64,000 nt of DNA, taken from NCBI RefSeq assembly GCF_030247195.1, contig NC_080672.1, forward strand, positions 311,328,127 to 311,392,126. Reading direction: 5' to 3'. Both the position numbers and the translations under genes were made by a program. The stretch's first letter is position 1, and the number at the start of each line of letters is the position of its first letter. Shown one piece after another: positions 33,301-45,500 of this stretch. Under the pieces are notes generated by a model. It was given only the letters and a program-made list of their open reading frames with translations. It had not been told where the DNA came from and ran no database searches. The DNA comes from Topomyia yanbarensis. Lineage: Eukaryota; Arthropoda; Insecta; Diptera; Culicidae.

Positions 33301-34487
33301 AAAAACTAGAATTTAGGGATCTTTGAAAAATGTTCAATAGTACTTGTATCAGGATATTTTTAATAAAAAATGAAACGGGTACTCATTTCTAACTAATATA
33401 ACAATAAATTAGAATAGATAGTGAGAAGAACATAGTGTCAAATGGTGAAATATAGCTATTTTTAGCGTATTAGACCTGTTTACCCTAAGTCGACAGATCG
33501 ACTCATTTTTTAACTCGATGCACGGTTGTATACGATACTTCCAGCTTGCTTGCAACATCTCGGACGGAGAAGTTGGGTTTCTAATGCGGCTCGCTGCACA
33601 CCTGGAATACAAATGCGGTGGAAAACCGATCCGCAATTGGCATCTTTACGCAGAAAATATATGTAGGGGGCGCTACATGCTTGGGGTGGATGTTTTGCGA
33701 ATCTTTAAAAGTTTAAAAGTTGACGTAATTTTTGCCTTTTTAAGAATATTGGCCTTAGTTGTATAATAAATGAAATTGAAGTGGAAGAAAACTAATTTCC
33801 TTCAAGATGGTAATAGATTTATTATGCAAAACAGGGATAACATAGCATATTTTTAAATTTTTCTTTCTGAACCGGTATAAAACTACTTCGTAAAAAGTTG
33901 TGTATGTTCAAAATGAGAGCTAATTCTTGCCAAAAGTGAATTTATACTGATTATGCTTTGATTGGTTGTTTAAATATTATTTACTCGGGCGGTTGCGAAC
34001 TCTAACCTAGAAGCACAATATACACATTTTCGAAGATTTCTTATGTTTAACTTGAGTGTATCTACTAAAAACTATTATCATTAACTTCCAAATTGTTTTT
34101 CTTCCCCTCTGAGTTCATTATTTACTATAATTGTTATTTACGGAAAAACATTAAAAAATTACATCAAATTACTTATCGTAGATATGAAAAACGCACAAAC
34201 ATCCACCTTATCTTGTTTATGCTATCAATCTGTAGATGTCGCAGCAGGTAATTGAGCTTTGCAGCAAAATGCCAATAGCCGCAGCATATAGTTCTCTCAA
34301 TCCCATTAACGAGAGTGTCGCATGACTTGCCACTCGAAGCCATGGTTGCTTTCAACCCCCTTTTTGCCCGGTTTTTTTGATTTCGTATCAATGTGCGCCA
34401 AATTGAAATGTGGGAAACACTTTTCGCTACTCGCGTACAGATGGCGAAGTGAGCGCGAAAAAATTTTATGGAGTCGCTGTGATTAAA
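33301..34487. other. Unassigned AT-rich DNA
   Basis: An 82-codon plus frame (33518-33766) and 75- and 115-codon minus frames (33409-33636 and 34173-34520) show no known domain. The last runs into the palindrome at 34,488. Confidence 0.35.
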
Positions 34488-34721
34488 GACGCTGAATCCC
34501 TCTGGAAAAAGACTCGCCATCTCTATCTTATTCTTATTATTTATCAGTAAGTGTCATTCCAATCGAGCACGAGACCTGTCAAAAGCCCTCAATCCAAAGA
34601 AAATCGCTTCGAATCCTTCTGGAACGAGGGCCATTGACGTGCTCGATTGGAATGACACTGACAGATAAATGGTAAACAAACGATTGACGTGTCGAGTCTT
34701 TATCCAGAAGGATTCAGCGTC
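34488..34721. mobile_element. Palindromic MITE, arms about 100 bp
   Basis: GACGCTGAATCCCTCTGGAA at 34,488 faces its complement ending GGATTCAGCGTC at 34,721. An inner pair GTCATTCCAATCGAGCAC / GTGCTCGATTGGAATGAC flanks a short centre. No frame and no clear duplication. Confidence 0.75.
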
Positions 34722-34907
34722 GTTAGCAGTGATGTAAACAATGAGGAGACCAATTTGGGGAGAAACCAACTTCGATGTCAACGAAAATTAGATGAGTAAA
34801 TCGCACAATTAAAAACACTATGAGAAACTAGGGTGACCATATAAGGTGAGTAAAAACCCAGATCAATCGAAAGGGGACTGCCTCCGCCGTCACCTCTTAA
34901 TGTAGCG

Positions 34908-35090
34908 TTGACATTAGTGCTGGTTGACATCTGCTGATGCCAGCATGCTGGCAACCAGCATGCTACCAGCATAATGTAAACGCATGCCATCTGCTGGTGC
35001 CAGCTGCTGGCAAGCGTTTACATTATGCTGGTAGCGTGATGGTTGCCAGCACGCTGGCACCAGCAGATGGCAACTAGCACTAATGTAAAC
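34908..35090. repeat. Nested palindrome of TGCCAGCA units
   Basis: TTGACATTAGTGCTGGTTG at the left faces CAACTAGCACTAATGTAAAC at the right. Inside, GTTTACATTATGCTGG and its complement form a second pair, and smaller palindromes such as GCCAGCATGCTGGC sit within both arms and the centre. At least three copies of GCTGGCACCAGCAGATGGCA or close variants occur on one strand or the other in 183 bp. Confidence 0.8.
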
Positions 35091-35276
35091 TAGGCATAAT
35101 CGACGGTGCCTTCTCCCCAGTTTTTAGGGACAGAAAAAAATTCACTGGCAAGAGAACTGAAGAAGAAGCAAAGTCACCAAAACGTCGCAAAGTGGGACAT
35201 TGATATTTGCGACGAAACTATTGTTATGGCACTTTGATGTCTTCGGAAAAGTTTCTTTATTTTTTAAGTAGTTTAA

Positions 35277-35797
35277 GGTGAAGATATGTGGAAGCCAGGA
35301 ACGCACGCTTGTTGCTAGGCACCGACGCGCTTGTTTACATTGAAAAAAATGGAATTCGAAGTGAAAATTCAAACGTACAAATGAGAATTTTCGGACATTT
35401 TCCACCAATTCTGCACATTGGCAGAAAGTTTGAAGTTTAGTTAGTAAACGATTATAGTTTCGCGGGTGTTTTCCAGTGGTGTGTGATTAAAGTGCATTTG
35501 AAAAGTGTTCTGAAAATGAGAAGAAGAAAAATAGAAGTGTTTTGAAAAGAAACCCCAAGTGAAAAGGGGAGATATTTTCGCACAAAATAAGAGCTACAGA
35601 TGGAATTCCGTCAAAAACTCGGGTTGATTGTATAGGAAAATGTTCTAGCTTCCTCAAAAAGCAGTTTCGTGGTACACCGTCAAGGTTAGTGTATTGAAAA
35701 ACGTATTTTTTTATTTGCTCATGTCAGATACATGGTTAAGCAGGGGATAGGGGTGTGTGAGGCGTAAGAGCTATGTTGTGGCTCGCATGTATAATGT
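35277..35797. other. 520-bp segment unique to the left arm, UTR-like
   Basis: Starts after TTTAA and ends at CCTTAA, so TTAA borders both sides. It contains purine-rich text of the kind seen in insect 5' untranslated leaders (GTGATTAAAGTGCATTTG, then a short ATG frame ending quickly) and a donor-like CAAGGTTAGTG at about 35,680. It could be an insertion in the left arm or a sequence deleted from the right arm. Confidence 0.35.
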
Positions 35798-36248
35798 CCT
35801 TAATATAATGTTGAAAAATTTTGATTTAAGGGGGTATATACGCAGATAGAAAATAACTTTGCAAGTTGTTGCCAAAATTGATAGTTATGTATGGAAAGTT
35901 TGTAGATGAAATGATTTTATGAAACTTTGTTGAAGTAGCGAAATAGCTATCTGTTAAGCGAAAATAGTTATTGGGTGAAATTGAAGGACATGTCGGAATA
36001 CCCCCTTAAAAAGTGTTTTTTATTGTAACTTTTTTATTTAGTTTTTTACAGTTTTTCGATGTTTTAGAAAGTTGTAGATGCTTTCAAAACACTCCTTTTT
36101 GCGGAATAGACCAACTCGCTATCTCTTCATTTTTAGGATGTTTGCCTGTTTTTGCGTTTTTCTTGGGCTAACTTTAAGGGGCTATGGTGTGTAGAGTAGC
36201 AGGTAGTAGCAGCTAAATTTATTTTTTTGTTGTTCAGCAAGATATACC

Positions 36249-37826
36249 GGGTGCGCGACGTTTGTCATAAATACGTTAGGCATAAGTACGTTAGGCATAA
36301 GTACGTTAGGCATACATATTTTAGGCATAAGTACGTTAGGCATAATGGACGTTAGGCGTAATGGACGTTAGGCATAATGGACGATTGGCATAACGTACGT
36401 TAGGCATAATGGACGATAGACATAATTCACAAAAGTATAGAAATAATCGCAAGGCTTTCGTTGGAGATTTCGCTTGTTTTTTCAGGTTAGGACAAAATGA
36501 CGCTTTGCTATACCATACCTTCGCATAACTCTAGCGAGATGCTCCAAAATTGAAAATACCATGCGAGATATTTAACCCTTACACGTATAGAGATTTTTTT
36601 TTATTTTTCTGCTGACAAGATGAAGAAAATATCCCTTCAGTTTTGATACAAGCAAATTTTTACCCTTTTAGATGTATTGTTGCATCCAAATATTTAAAAA
36701 AAAGCAAAATAATGAACAGACTGGTGTAACGGCATTTAATTGGCAAGGGACTGGAAGGTGAAGTATAATTTTCAATATTAGGAGCTATAGTACTCAAGGG
36801 AGAGCAAGGAGTTGAAGATCGGTTTCGACAGCATGAAAGTTACTTTACGCTCATCCGGACATGCTGCAGAATCAGGTGATTCGCATTTCTAATGCCAAAG
36901 GATCCTGACTCCTGCGGTAGCAGACAAAGGGTTAAGTCGCCGGGAAACTCTAAGCTTGCTCATATGACCCTTTCCACGCTTTTCTAAACTTTCTTCCTTC
37001 AACTCCTTGCTCTCCCTTGAGTACTATGAATCTTAATATTGAAAAATATACTTCACCTTCCATATACTTGCTAATTAAATGCCGGTACACCTTTACCAAA
37101 TTGACTCAATAAATTAACAAAATAATTGGAAAAAAATGAACAGACATTAAGTTTTGGATCCAATGGAACCTGGCAGTGTTATGTACAGAATCCACGTTAG
37201 GCTACGGATTCTAGGTTTGCGACGATCCCTTTTTCGTTTCGGCAGCTCATCACAGTACAGGAATAAACTCTCTCTCACATCAAAGAGTTTTCGTAGTTCT
37301 ATTTGTGATGGCCTCGAGAATACAGTAAATGTGTTTGAGAATATGGGAGATAATCAATATAGAACCAGCAATATTCCTGTATTCGTTGAATGAATAATGA
37401 AATGCATCATTCTTTCTTTCATGAGCTGTTCTTCTAGGTTATATTTTTTCTTCTTGTACAATTACACCTTGCATGCATGAAGAACTAATTTAAGTTAATC
37501 CTTACAGGTGTATACAATAGATAAAATGTTGATCGAGTTTTATCAGCTTCCAGAGTAATTCAAAAAATTTCAAACATTTGCGCTCTTACCACCCGATGCT
37601 GTCCCCACCAAAAAGTTATTTCATTAAAGGATACTTCAATATGATGATTTATGCCTAACGTCCATTATGTCAATCGTCCATTATGCCTAACGTCCATTAT
37701 GCCTAACGTATATTATGCCTAACGTCCATTATGCCAAACATCTTTATGCCTGACGTCCATTGTGCCTAACGTACGTATGCCAATCGTCCGTATGCCTAAC
37801 GTATTTATGCCTAATGGGGTACCCCC
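36249..37826. mobile_element. MULE-like element with tandem-array termini, 9-bp TSD
   Basis: 1,578 bp flanked by AGATATACC at 36,240-36,248 and 37,827-37,835. Both ends hold arrays of the word CGTTAGGCATAATGGA, direct on the left (to about 36,425) and inverted on the right (from about 37,650). The 9-bp duplication and tandem-repeat TIRs suggest Mutator-like mobilisation. No MULE transposase is present, and the 79-codon frame at 37,154-37,393 is unrecognised. A palindromic element is nested at 36,722. Confidence 0.78.
36722..37092. mobile_element. Palindromic MITE nested in the MULE-like element
   Basis: Outer pair: GGTGTAACGGCATTTAATTGG against CTAATTAAATGCCGGTACACC. Inner pair: AGTACTCAAGGGAGAGCAAG against CTTGCTCTCCCTTGAGTACT. 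The flanking word AATGAACAGAC occurs shortly before it and again about 40 bp after it, but this is not a tight duplication. Confidence 0.7.
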
Positions 37827-38817
37827 AGATATACCCTATTGATACATATATAAATAATAGGGGGATCTAATGGGATCCTTATAATAATATGGGGTAAATA
37901 GACTAGCGTTTCAATAAATTATTTGTATTATGAAGCATGAAAAATAAACTATTATGCGAAATTAATAAACATTTGATATATTATAGTTATTCCATATATT
38001 CCGACATTTAAAGTTTTTTTTTGTTAATAACATGCTCATAAGTCATCAATGTCCTGCCAATCATCTTCTTCGTCATTGGATGAACAAGGTATTTCATTGC
38101 GGTTATATTAATTATTCTAGCACATCGAAAAACTGTAAAAAACTAAATAAAAAAGTTACAATAAAAAACACTTTTTAAGGGGGTATTCCGACATGTCCTT
38201 CAATTTCACCCAATAACTTTTTTCGTTTAACAGATAGCCATTTCGCTACTTCAACAAAGTTTCATAAAATCATTTCATCTACAAACTTTCACATAAACAA
38301 CTTGCAAAGTTATTTTTTTTATCTGCGCATATACCCCCTTAAATCAAAATTTTCCAACATTATATTAAACTACTTAAAAAATAAAGAAACCTTTCCAAAG
38401 ACATCAAAGTGCCATAACCAATAGTTTTGTCGCAAATATCAATGTCCGGCTTTTTTGAATCCGTCCCAATGTGCGTCGGTGTGTCTTCTCCTGAATTAAA
38501 AGACAATTTATGCCGAGAAAAAGATCTGGTAATCGTCGTTGCATGGTCAATGATAGCGACCACAGTTTGGTCCACAACTGGAATCGGTTCGATTTGTTCG
38601 GCTGCCAAAGTCTCCAGAAAAACGGACTACAGCTCATTTATATGCTACGTACATACGAACATCTCGCTCTTTCTCTTTTAAATATCCATTTAAAAAAAGG
38701 AAGTTGGGAAGAGAAATAAGGAGGCACTAAAGAGAGATTAAAGAAGACACAATAACGAAAAATATTTTAGGCTCATAGAAGAAAAACCAGGACAAATCAA
38801 GCATTTCCTTCGACTTT

Positions 38818-39652
38818 CCAGGACCCCAAACACCATTCGAACGCGCAACCTTTGAGACTCCGGCCCAATGCACTAACCTTTATGCTATTCCTGGGCATGA
38901 TGGTATCCCAGAATGTGATTATCGCACATCAGACGATAATAAAAACCCGGGCCTTGGTATCTAGCGGGGAAATTAAATAGATCAAATGTGTTGGAGTGGT
39001 CAACAGAGCTGGACAATATCAGTCCAGTTCTATCAGAACACGTGAAATTGATAGGCGAACAAACTGAACCATCACTCACTTTACTGAATTTTCAGTTGAA
39101 TGCATTAGTCACTGACATTGACTGCCAGCGAAGTGATATTTTAAACAACATACCGTTCGACATTGATCCTATGTTTGTCTGACAATGATCCGATGTTGGT
39201 CCGAAATAAGTCCAATATTGGTCCGATATCGGCTGACATTGGTCCGACACAGCCCAATATAGGCCATTGGGCTGATATTGGTCCGACGTTGGTCCAATCT
39301 TGGTTTAATATTCCATCTTATATCCACCATCATCGTTTTCCAATATTCTTACTTGCTCACTATCATTCAGTAAGTGAAATGATATTAGTGTTGAATTTAT
39401 ATTCGTCCGAAAAGGTGATTGCTCAAAACGGAAGGATATCAGCTATCAACTGATTTCACTGAAATTGTTCAGCTCTGATGTCAGCTGCCGTTGTGTGTGA
39501 TTCTCGATTTGCAGGCAGAGTACGAATACCGTCGCCAGTACGATAATCATATGTTCTTTCTGGGATGTCATCATACCCAGGGACTGCATAAGGGTTAGTG
39601 CACTGGGCCAGAGTCTCGAAGGTTGTGAGTTGGAATCTCGCCTCTGGGGGGA
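38818..39652. repeat. Inverted pair of tRNA-like (SINE-type) modules
   Basis: The left arm (38,818-38,924, minus sense) and right arm (39,541-39,652, plus sense) share CTGGGATACCATCATGCCCA-type text, then GGTTAGTGCA(C/T)TGGGCC, GAGTCTC(G/A)AAGGTTG and a pol III B-box-like part, GCGTTCGAATGG on the left and GAGTTGGAATCTCGCC on the right. This resembles a tRNA-derived SINE head or a degenerate Leu/Ser-type tRNA. The 616-bp centre includes a TTGGTCCGA tandem repeat. Confidence 0.65.
39155..39310. repeat. Degenerate TTGGTCCGATA tandem repeat
   Basis: About nine imperfect copies of a 15-17-bp unit resembling ATTGGTCCGATATTGG. Parts are open in one frame, but no stable protein repeat results. Confidence 0.7.
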
Positions 39653-42504
39653 TTTTTTCACATGATTGTTTAGCTTCACTCACCTTTTTCGATCGTTTAT
39701 CCCGTTGGATACTACCAGTCCTGAAAATTACTATTTTTTGGGTGTATTAAGAATCCATCATTGAGTAAGTTTGACCTCTAATTACCTTTGGAAATTTGGG
39801 AGGAATAACCGATATCGAGTCTGTGCATGCTGTTTGTAACGATTCCAAAAAACGCTTGAGGATAGTGAGGAAAATCGAAGGAAAAGTCATTCTTAAAGTA
39901 TCATTTTGATGCATTCTGAAGACGTATACGAATATATTGAATCTTTTGAGAAGTACATAAACAAAGGCATAACTAATTAAAGATATTTTGATTGTCGATA
40001 TGTATCCCGTTTTCTATATGTTTGTTTCATAGGACAAGGTACGGTGCATTTATGTGAAAGTTGTTGAAAGTGTGCGCTGAGATATGAAAATATCTCACAA
40101 TGCGAACGAATTCTCGATTAGAAAACCAAGAAAATGTGTCATGCCTAACGGTACTCATCGCAGCCTCATCAGGTGACCATCGCTTAGGGCATCCGATCAC
40201 TATTGAGCATCACTTAGGCAAACTATCAATATTTGCATAAACTCGCGCAGATAAGCACAGAACACAGAAATAAACATACTTAGTTGCAAATAGGCCATCG
40301 CAGCATCCATTACTGATTCATGCCGACCAGCACTACGTCGTGGACGACGAAGGTAGCGAGAATTAAACAAACTCACAGGTGTATATGCGAAAAACCTAGC
40401 CGCCTCTGGCGGTGTCATGAATATTAAGTTTTATATTTTTCGTGTATTTCATTTGCATTTTAAAGTGAAGCTGCTTTACGATCGTTTCGATTCGCAGGGA
40501 CTCCGCTCGGAGAATCTTTTAAGGTTAAACATACATAAACGTGGAAATGTTTGCTCTCAACAACGACTTCGTGCGATTTCTAGCAATTCTATTCAAACGC
40601 AAGACACGAAAGAAGTTCCCAGCTACTGGCCTCCAGTGCCCTCGGTGGCGGAAGATTGTGAAAGTGATGTTAGTTAATCGGTTAACTGCAAGGTTTTATG
40701 CTAAGCTAGCTAAATGTTTCATTTCAAAGAACACAAATAAATAGAAAAGAATGCGTATGTAGTGGGAAAACGTTGTGGATGTTTGAATGAACTGGACTAA
40801 ATTACAAAAAGCTAATTAACACAGAACATAAAACTTGTTCTAATTTAAATTTTATTTTTTACGAGCAGCTAGAAATAAAGAGGCACGATTTAACATGAAT
40901 GGTATTGGCATTCGAATTCACTCAAACTAGGCTCACAACTACACTTCAAAAAAAATCTCGCTGCGGCTGCCAATCAAATGCTCAAAATTCTTCTCCATGC
41001 CTCGATTCAATATTTGCCCAACTGTTTAGTCATCTTCCTCGAGTCAAGCGCGTTCGAGTTCCATACTTGCAATTGAACGAGCTTACCATCCAAATTACAT
41101 CACCCTCATCATCTTATCAAAGCGCAGATCAAACAATCTTTCCTCGCAACATAAGAACAGGCTCAGGAAACACGCGCAAAACACCACTTGACCATTCGAG
41201 GAGAACACTGAGACCTTGTTTGCTAAAAGACACCACGCGGGTAAATCTTCTAATGTTTATTCCATAACTACCCAATGCTTGGTCGCTCGAACAAAAAACC
41301 GAATCTTCACAGCCAAATTTCAACATTTTCGCGCGCTCGCGCAGTTTTCGATAGCATTTGGTCGTGATCAGTTGTGGCATTTATTCGGCGCGCGGGATTC
41401 TTTTCTTCGATTTTTTTTAAAGGTGAATAACAAACAAATCGCTCCGGCAGTGCCAATAGTTCAAGCTTCGAAAGGTATGTGCATAGTGACTAAGCGCGGC
41501 ACTGATTACATCATGTTTCGATTTTCACGGTTCCACAAAAGGCGCCAAGTTTCGCACGCTCCTTTCAGGACACTATAGAAAAGTGTTCCGAGCGCTTAGA
41601 GCACCAACTTCAACAATAAATCTCTGTCCGCCTGGCAGGTAATCGGATTGGCTCAAGTCCACTAGGGCAACTTTTATTTCAATTCGAAATCATGTCGATC
41701 CATAGTGCCCCACAATGTAATACTTCAATCAGCGCAAAAGCGCAAAAAATTTCTCACACTTCTTCTGCCCTACCGTAACTGCCGGATCCCCCTCGGTTCG
41801 TCGAATTCGCACGCTAATTTGCGAATGTTTAACCGTGAACGAGCAAGCCTCGCGTGCTAATCAAATTAATATCGATACGATCGAAAGAAGAAAACGCGAC
41901 CGAGAGAGGAGGAGGAGGGACGGCGATCTCCTCTGACGTGGGAATGCATCTTTATGTAGGCAAAAGCTACATAAACAAGGCCAATCAAAAGAAACCGCGC
42001 GGGTCTGCTTGGAGCGGGTATTCAAATTTTACGTTGTTTGTTGGAAAAGCATCCAATCGGAATGGCAAAAATAGTAACTATATTATGTGGAACGAATTTA
42101 TCGATATCACACGGTTTGCAGTGGGAATGATTAAGTGGTAGAAGATAGAATATGTGGTTTATGTATAATTAATTTTAAAATTATTCTTTTGCATTCAGGA
42201 ATTTTTAAGTGTAGTTTGGAATATAGTTTGAAGAATAATTTGAAGTATAGTTTGAAGTATAATTTGAAGCATTCTCATAACTTATTTTCGAATTTGTTCC
42301 AAAAAAGTACAATTTATGAATAGGTATTTCGTGTATATCAGCTTTGGATGAATGAATATGGATAAAATAAACAAAACAAACAGCTAGCAGTTTCAAATAA
42401 AAGTAGTGCATGGCGGAATTTTTCAAGATTTGTTTTGTTATCAGTATAAAACAAACCTAGTATTACGCTCAGTCTAATTCTTGAACTTCTCTCTTCCGTC
42501 AATA
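39653..42504. other. Unassigned DNA, less AT-rich at 41.0-42.0 kb
   Basis: Plus-strand frames of 122 codons (40899-41267) and 120 codons (41216-41578) overlap each other and match nothing I know. A GA-rich stretch (GAGAGAGGAGGAGGAGGGA near 41,901) and CG-containing text suggest regulatory DNA. A small tandem repeat at 42,205-42,275 repeats TAGTTTGAAGTATA about five times. No gene is called. Confidence 0.3.
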
Positions 42505-45500
42505 ACTGTAGGGAGAGTAGATGGTTAAACCCTCTCCAAGCCAAAACTAGTGGATTGAGAAAAAACTCATTGATGCTGACTAATATAATTAAATTTAAAA
42601 TTTGAAACTGATCAATAAAGCATCACGGAGACTTTTAGAAAATTGTGGGAATTGGATCTTGTAACTGGTCTTGTAGTCGGGATTCCATAATTTTTTTAGT
42701 TATGGAAATTACGTTTCGACTTCGTCTCATCAGAATCCAGGGCCGGCGGAAAGCGTGGGTAGTATGGGTAGTACTACCCACTCGAAAATAACCGGGTGGG
42801 TAATTACCCACTCGAAATTTTGAACCATTACAAAAAATTTAGATGCGCAACGCATGTATCTCGCACTACACACATTTGAAAACATCGATGTACCACAATT
42901 CCATTTGCATAAACGAACGTGATTTAATGTGAATGTAATGTAAGTGTGTGCATTGCGAAAAGAGAAAAAATCCTTACTAATGGACCCCTTACCCTATGCT
43001 TTCTACCCACTCGGGCGTAAAGTGTTTCGCCGCCCCTGTCAGAATCCGACACTAACTTAGTGATAAGTCTAAGCTAGCGCCGTTTTCTGGAGCTAGCATC
43101 AATCCGGCGCTAGCTTAGTCCTGTCACTAAGTTAGTGTTCATCCAACACTTACAAGTTTTATGATGATGATCCAAGAGCTTCATTTTGATGATATAGTTA
43201 TTAGACCGGCAACAATTTTGACTTTTTTTTGTAACACTGTTAAATCAAACGGTAATTGGCTTCCCATGCCATTTGTCAAATATGAGCTTTTTCTGAAAAC
43301 TCTAGTTCACTCACAAGAGTTTTCAAGTTTGTATGGTAAAATATATGAAAAATAGGCAAAATAAACAATAAATTCATTAAAAATGCCAGTATCATCTTAT
43401 GTATCCCATAATCTGCAGATATATAGCTTACGGTGTAAGGGTCAACATTGCCGAAGACTGCAAATTGATCCGATTTTGCAGTAAAAAGATATTCTCAACT
43501 AAAATTATGTGTAGCTTCTCTTTCTCGCGCATGCTTAGAATAGGCAATTTCAAAAAAATCGATTGGTCTTCAAAGCTAAATAACTTTGTCGGGGAACCTC
43601 CAATCAATATGCAACCTTCAACAAAGCTGTCCGTTATAAAAATAAGCTGCGACCAAAATTTTTGAGGTATGCAGAATTACTGTAGAATTTTTTATCGGAA
43701 AAAGCTCATATTTTGCATATGATTTTTGCATCCAATTATTATTTGAATTAGGAGTGTTCCGAAAAAAAATTCAAAATTGCTGCCGATCTAATAGTTATAG
43801 TTATTAATCCCTCTTGAAGTCAGATATTTGTTACAATTTTTTCAGAGTATGACAAACAAGATGTTAAAGATCAAGATACTAAAGACCAAAAATCTCTATA
43901 TATAGCACACTCGAAGTTATTGACTGCAGTTTGTGAATGACCCATAAAAAACATTAGATAAAACCTCAGCATAAATAAATAAATAAATAAAAGTAATAAC
44001 TTTTGAACGGGCAGCTAGCTCTAGTTGTAATCGAAAATGTTACATCAACACTGTAAAACTCAATAGAGATCAGTTGTTTCTCCTTGTCTCCAGTAGAGTT
44101 ATGAATGATTTGAAAAAAACTATTGTTTTTCTAAAAATTCCCAATATTTTCGAAAATACTAGAAAAAAGAAAAACTATGCGTTAATAAAAATTGTGTATT
44201 TTGACGATTGAAATAATTTCGTAAAATATATGAACCCTATAAGAATGATACTTGAACAGATATTTAAAAATAATATTTTTGGGGGTCAACCAAACTATAT
44301 AACTATAGCGTATTTAAAGAAAAGACTTCATGTTTTCAGCCAAGATATTCGCGAGAGATATCTCCACAACTTTTCCAAAGACGTTAGCTCATCATTTTTT
44401 TTTCAAAAAAAATAGTTTAAAATTCTCACTTATAGGAGAATCAATCATGAAATCATGGCAGCAAATGACTAATCCTGCTATTTTTGATGAGTAGTCCGAA
44501 AACACTATTAACGTAAACTCAGCCGTTTCTACGTTAACAACCAAACACCATTTAAAATACCTTATTTTTTTTAAAAATTGCCAAATTACTTTGAAAATAC
44601 ACGAAATAATCCACTGTTGTATTTTCGAAAGTTGTCCATTTTGGTAATTCAAGCCTTTTTTGCGAAATTTATCGCACTTATCAGAATGATATTTAAAAGT
44701 TAAAATAATGAATTGGTTTGAAAAGGATCACACACAAACAACCAACAGTAATGTTTGCTTTTAAAGATAAAGACTTTGTGTCTTAAGCAAAGTTGTTGAC
44801 AAAAGATTGCTCTACAACTTTGCCGAAGACATAATTTTAAAATATGCACTTGCAATAAAGTTGGTAATTATATCTCACTTTTAGAGAGGTTAGTCATTAA
44901 AAAAACAACACCACATGAAAAGGCTTATAATGTCCACAAATTTCTCCGAAGACGTCATTGACCCAAATTTAACGATTTAGGCGTAATTAATCGATCACAC
45001 GATTCTAGCAAAAGAAATCTGACATTTCTTCGAGTGGAAAGCGAAGTTGGAATCGGTTATATGCCTATGAAAATGAATAAATTTCAATATTTGCTGAAAA
45101 TGTTGATTCAAGCATTCGTAGGGTTGAGACAAAACTTAATATGAAAATCAGTAACGAAAATTCACTTTCGGATAGTAGAAAGAATTATGAAAAATACCGT
45201 TTACCTATAATATCGATTTTTTGAACATTTGACTTTTATTATATTATCAATGATAAGAATATTTAAGGTCAAAGTCACATCGTTAACATTGGAGATTTTA
45301 CATATTCGAAAAAAATTTACAACGGTAAATATTACACCTTATGATAAAAAATTGGCTTTATATCCTCCTAGAAGTAGTCATGGAGAATATACTTTTCAAA
45401 CAAATTTAGTTTGAGACTTAATGTCCTCATTTCGAGAACGCTATTACATATAACTTTGTTGAAGTCACAAATTTATGGAACCGTAATATGTTAGGCTATT

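Larger units (their letters stand above)
35195..38447. repeat. Large outer inverted repeat around the MULE-like element
   Basis: GGACATTGATATTTGCGACG at 35,195 is the complement of the end at 38,447. The symmetry continues through ACTTAAAAAATAAAGAAAC, then a block starting with GGGGGTATAT (35,831-36,065 against 38,110-38,342). The left arm carries about 520 extra bp (35,277-35,797) that the right arm lacks. Mirrored ends of a shared reading frame (DIDICD) appear in both arms. Either a long-TIR element or an inverted duplication fits. Confidence 0.75.

Noticed and set aside
36265..37815. CGTTAGGCATAATGGA arrays as a CRISPR array
   Set aside because: The words abut with little or no spacer, are inverted at the far side, and the genome is that of an insect; they are TIR arrays.
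39590..39655. Functional tRNA gene
   Set aside because: The B-box-like part is present but the acceptor stem and other arms do not form a clean cloverleaf by eye; a SINE-like remnant is more likely.
40899..41578. Overlapping 122- and 120-codon frames as one spliced gene
   Set aside because: They are in different frames, overlap by 52 bp without clear splice sites, and show no known domain.
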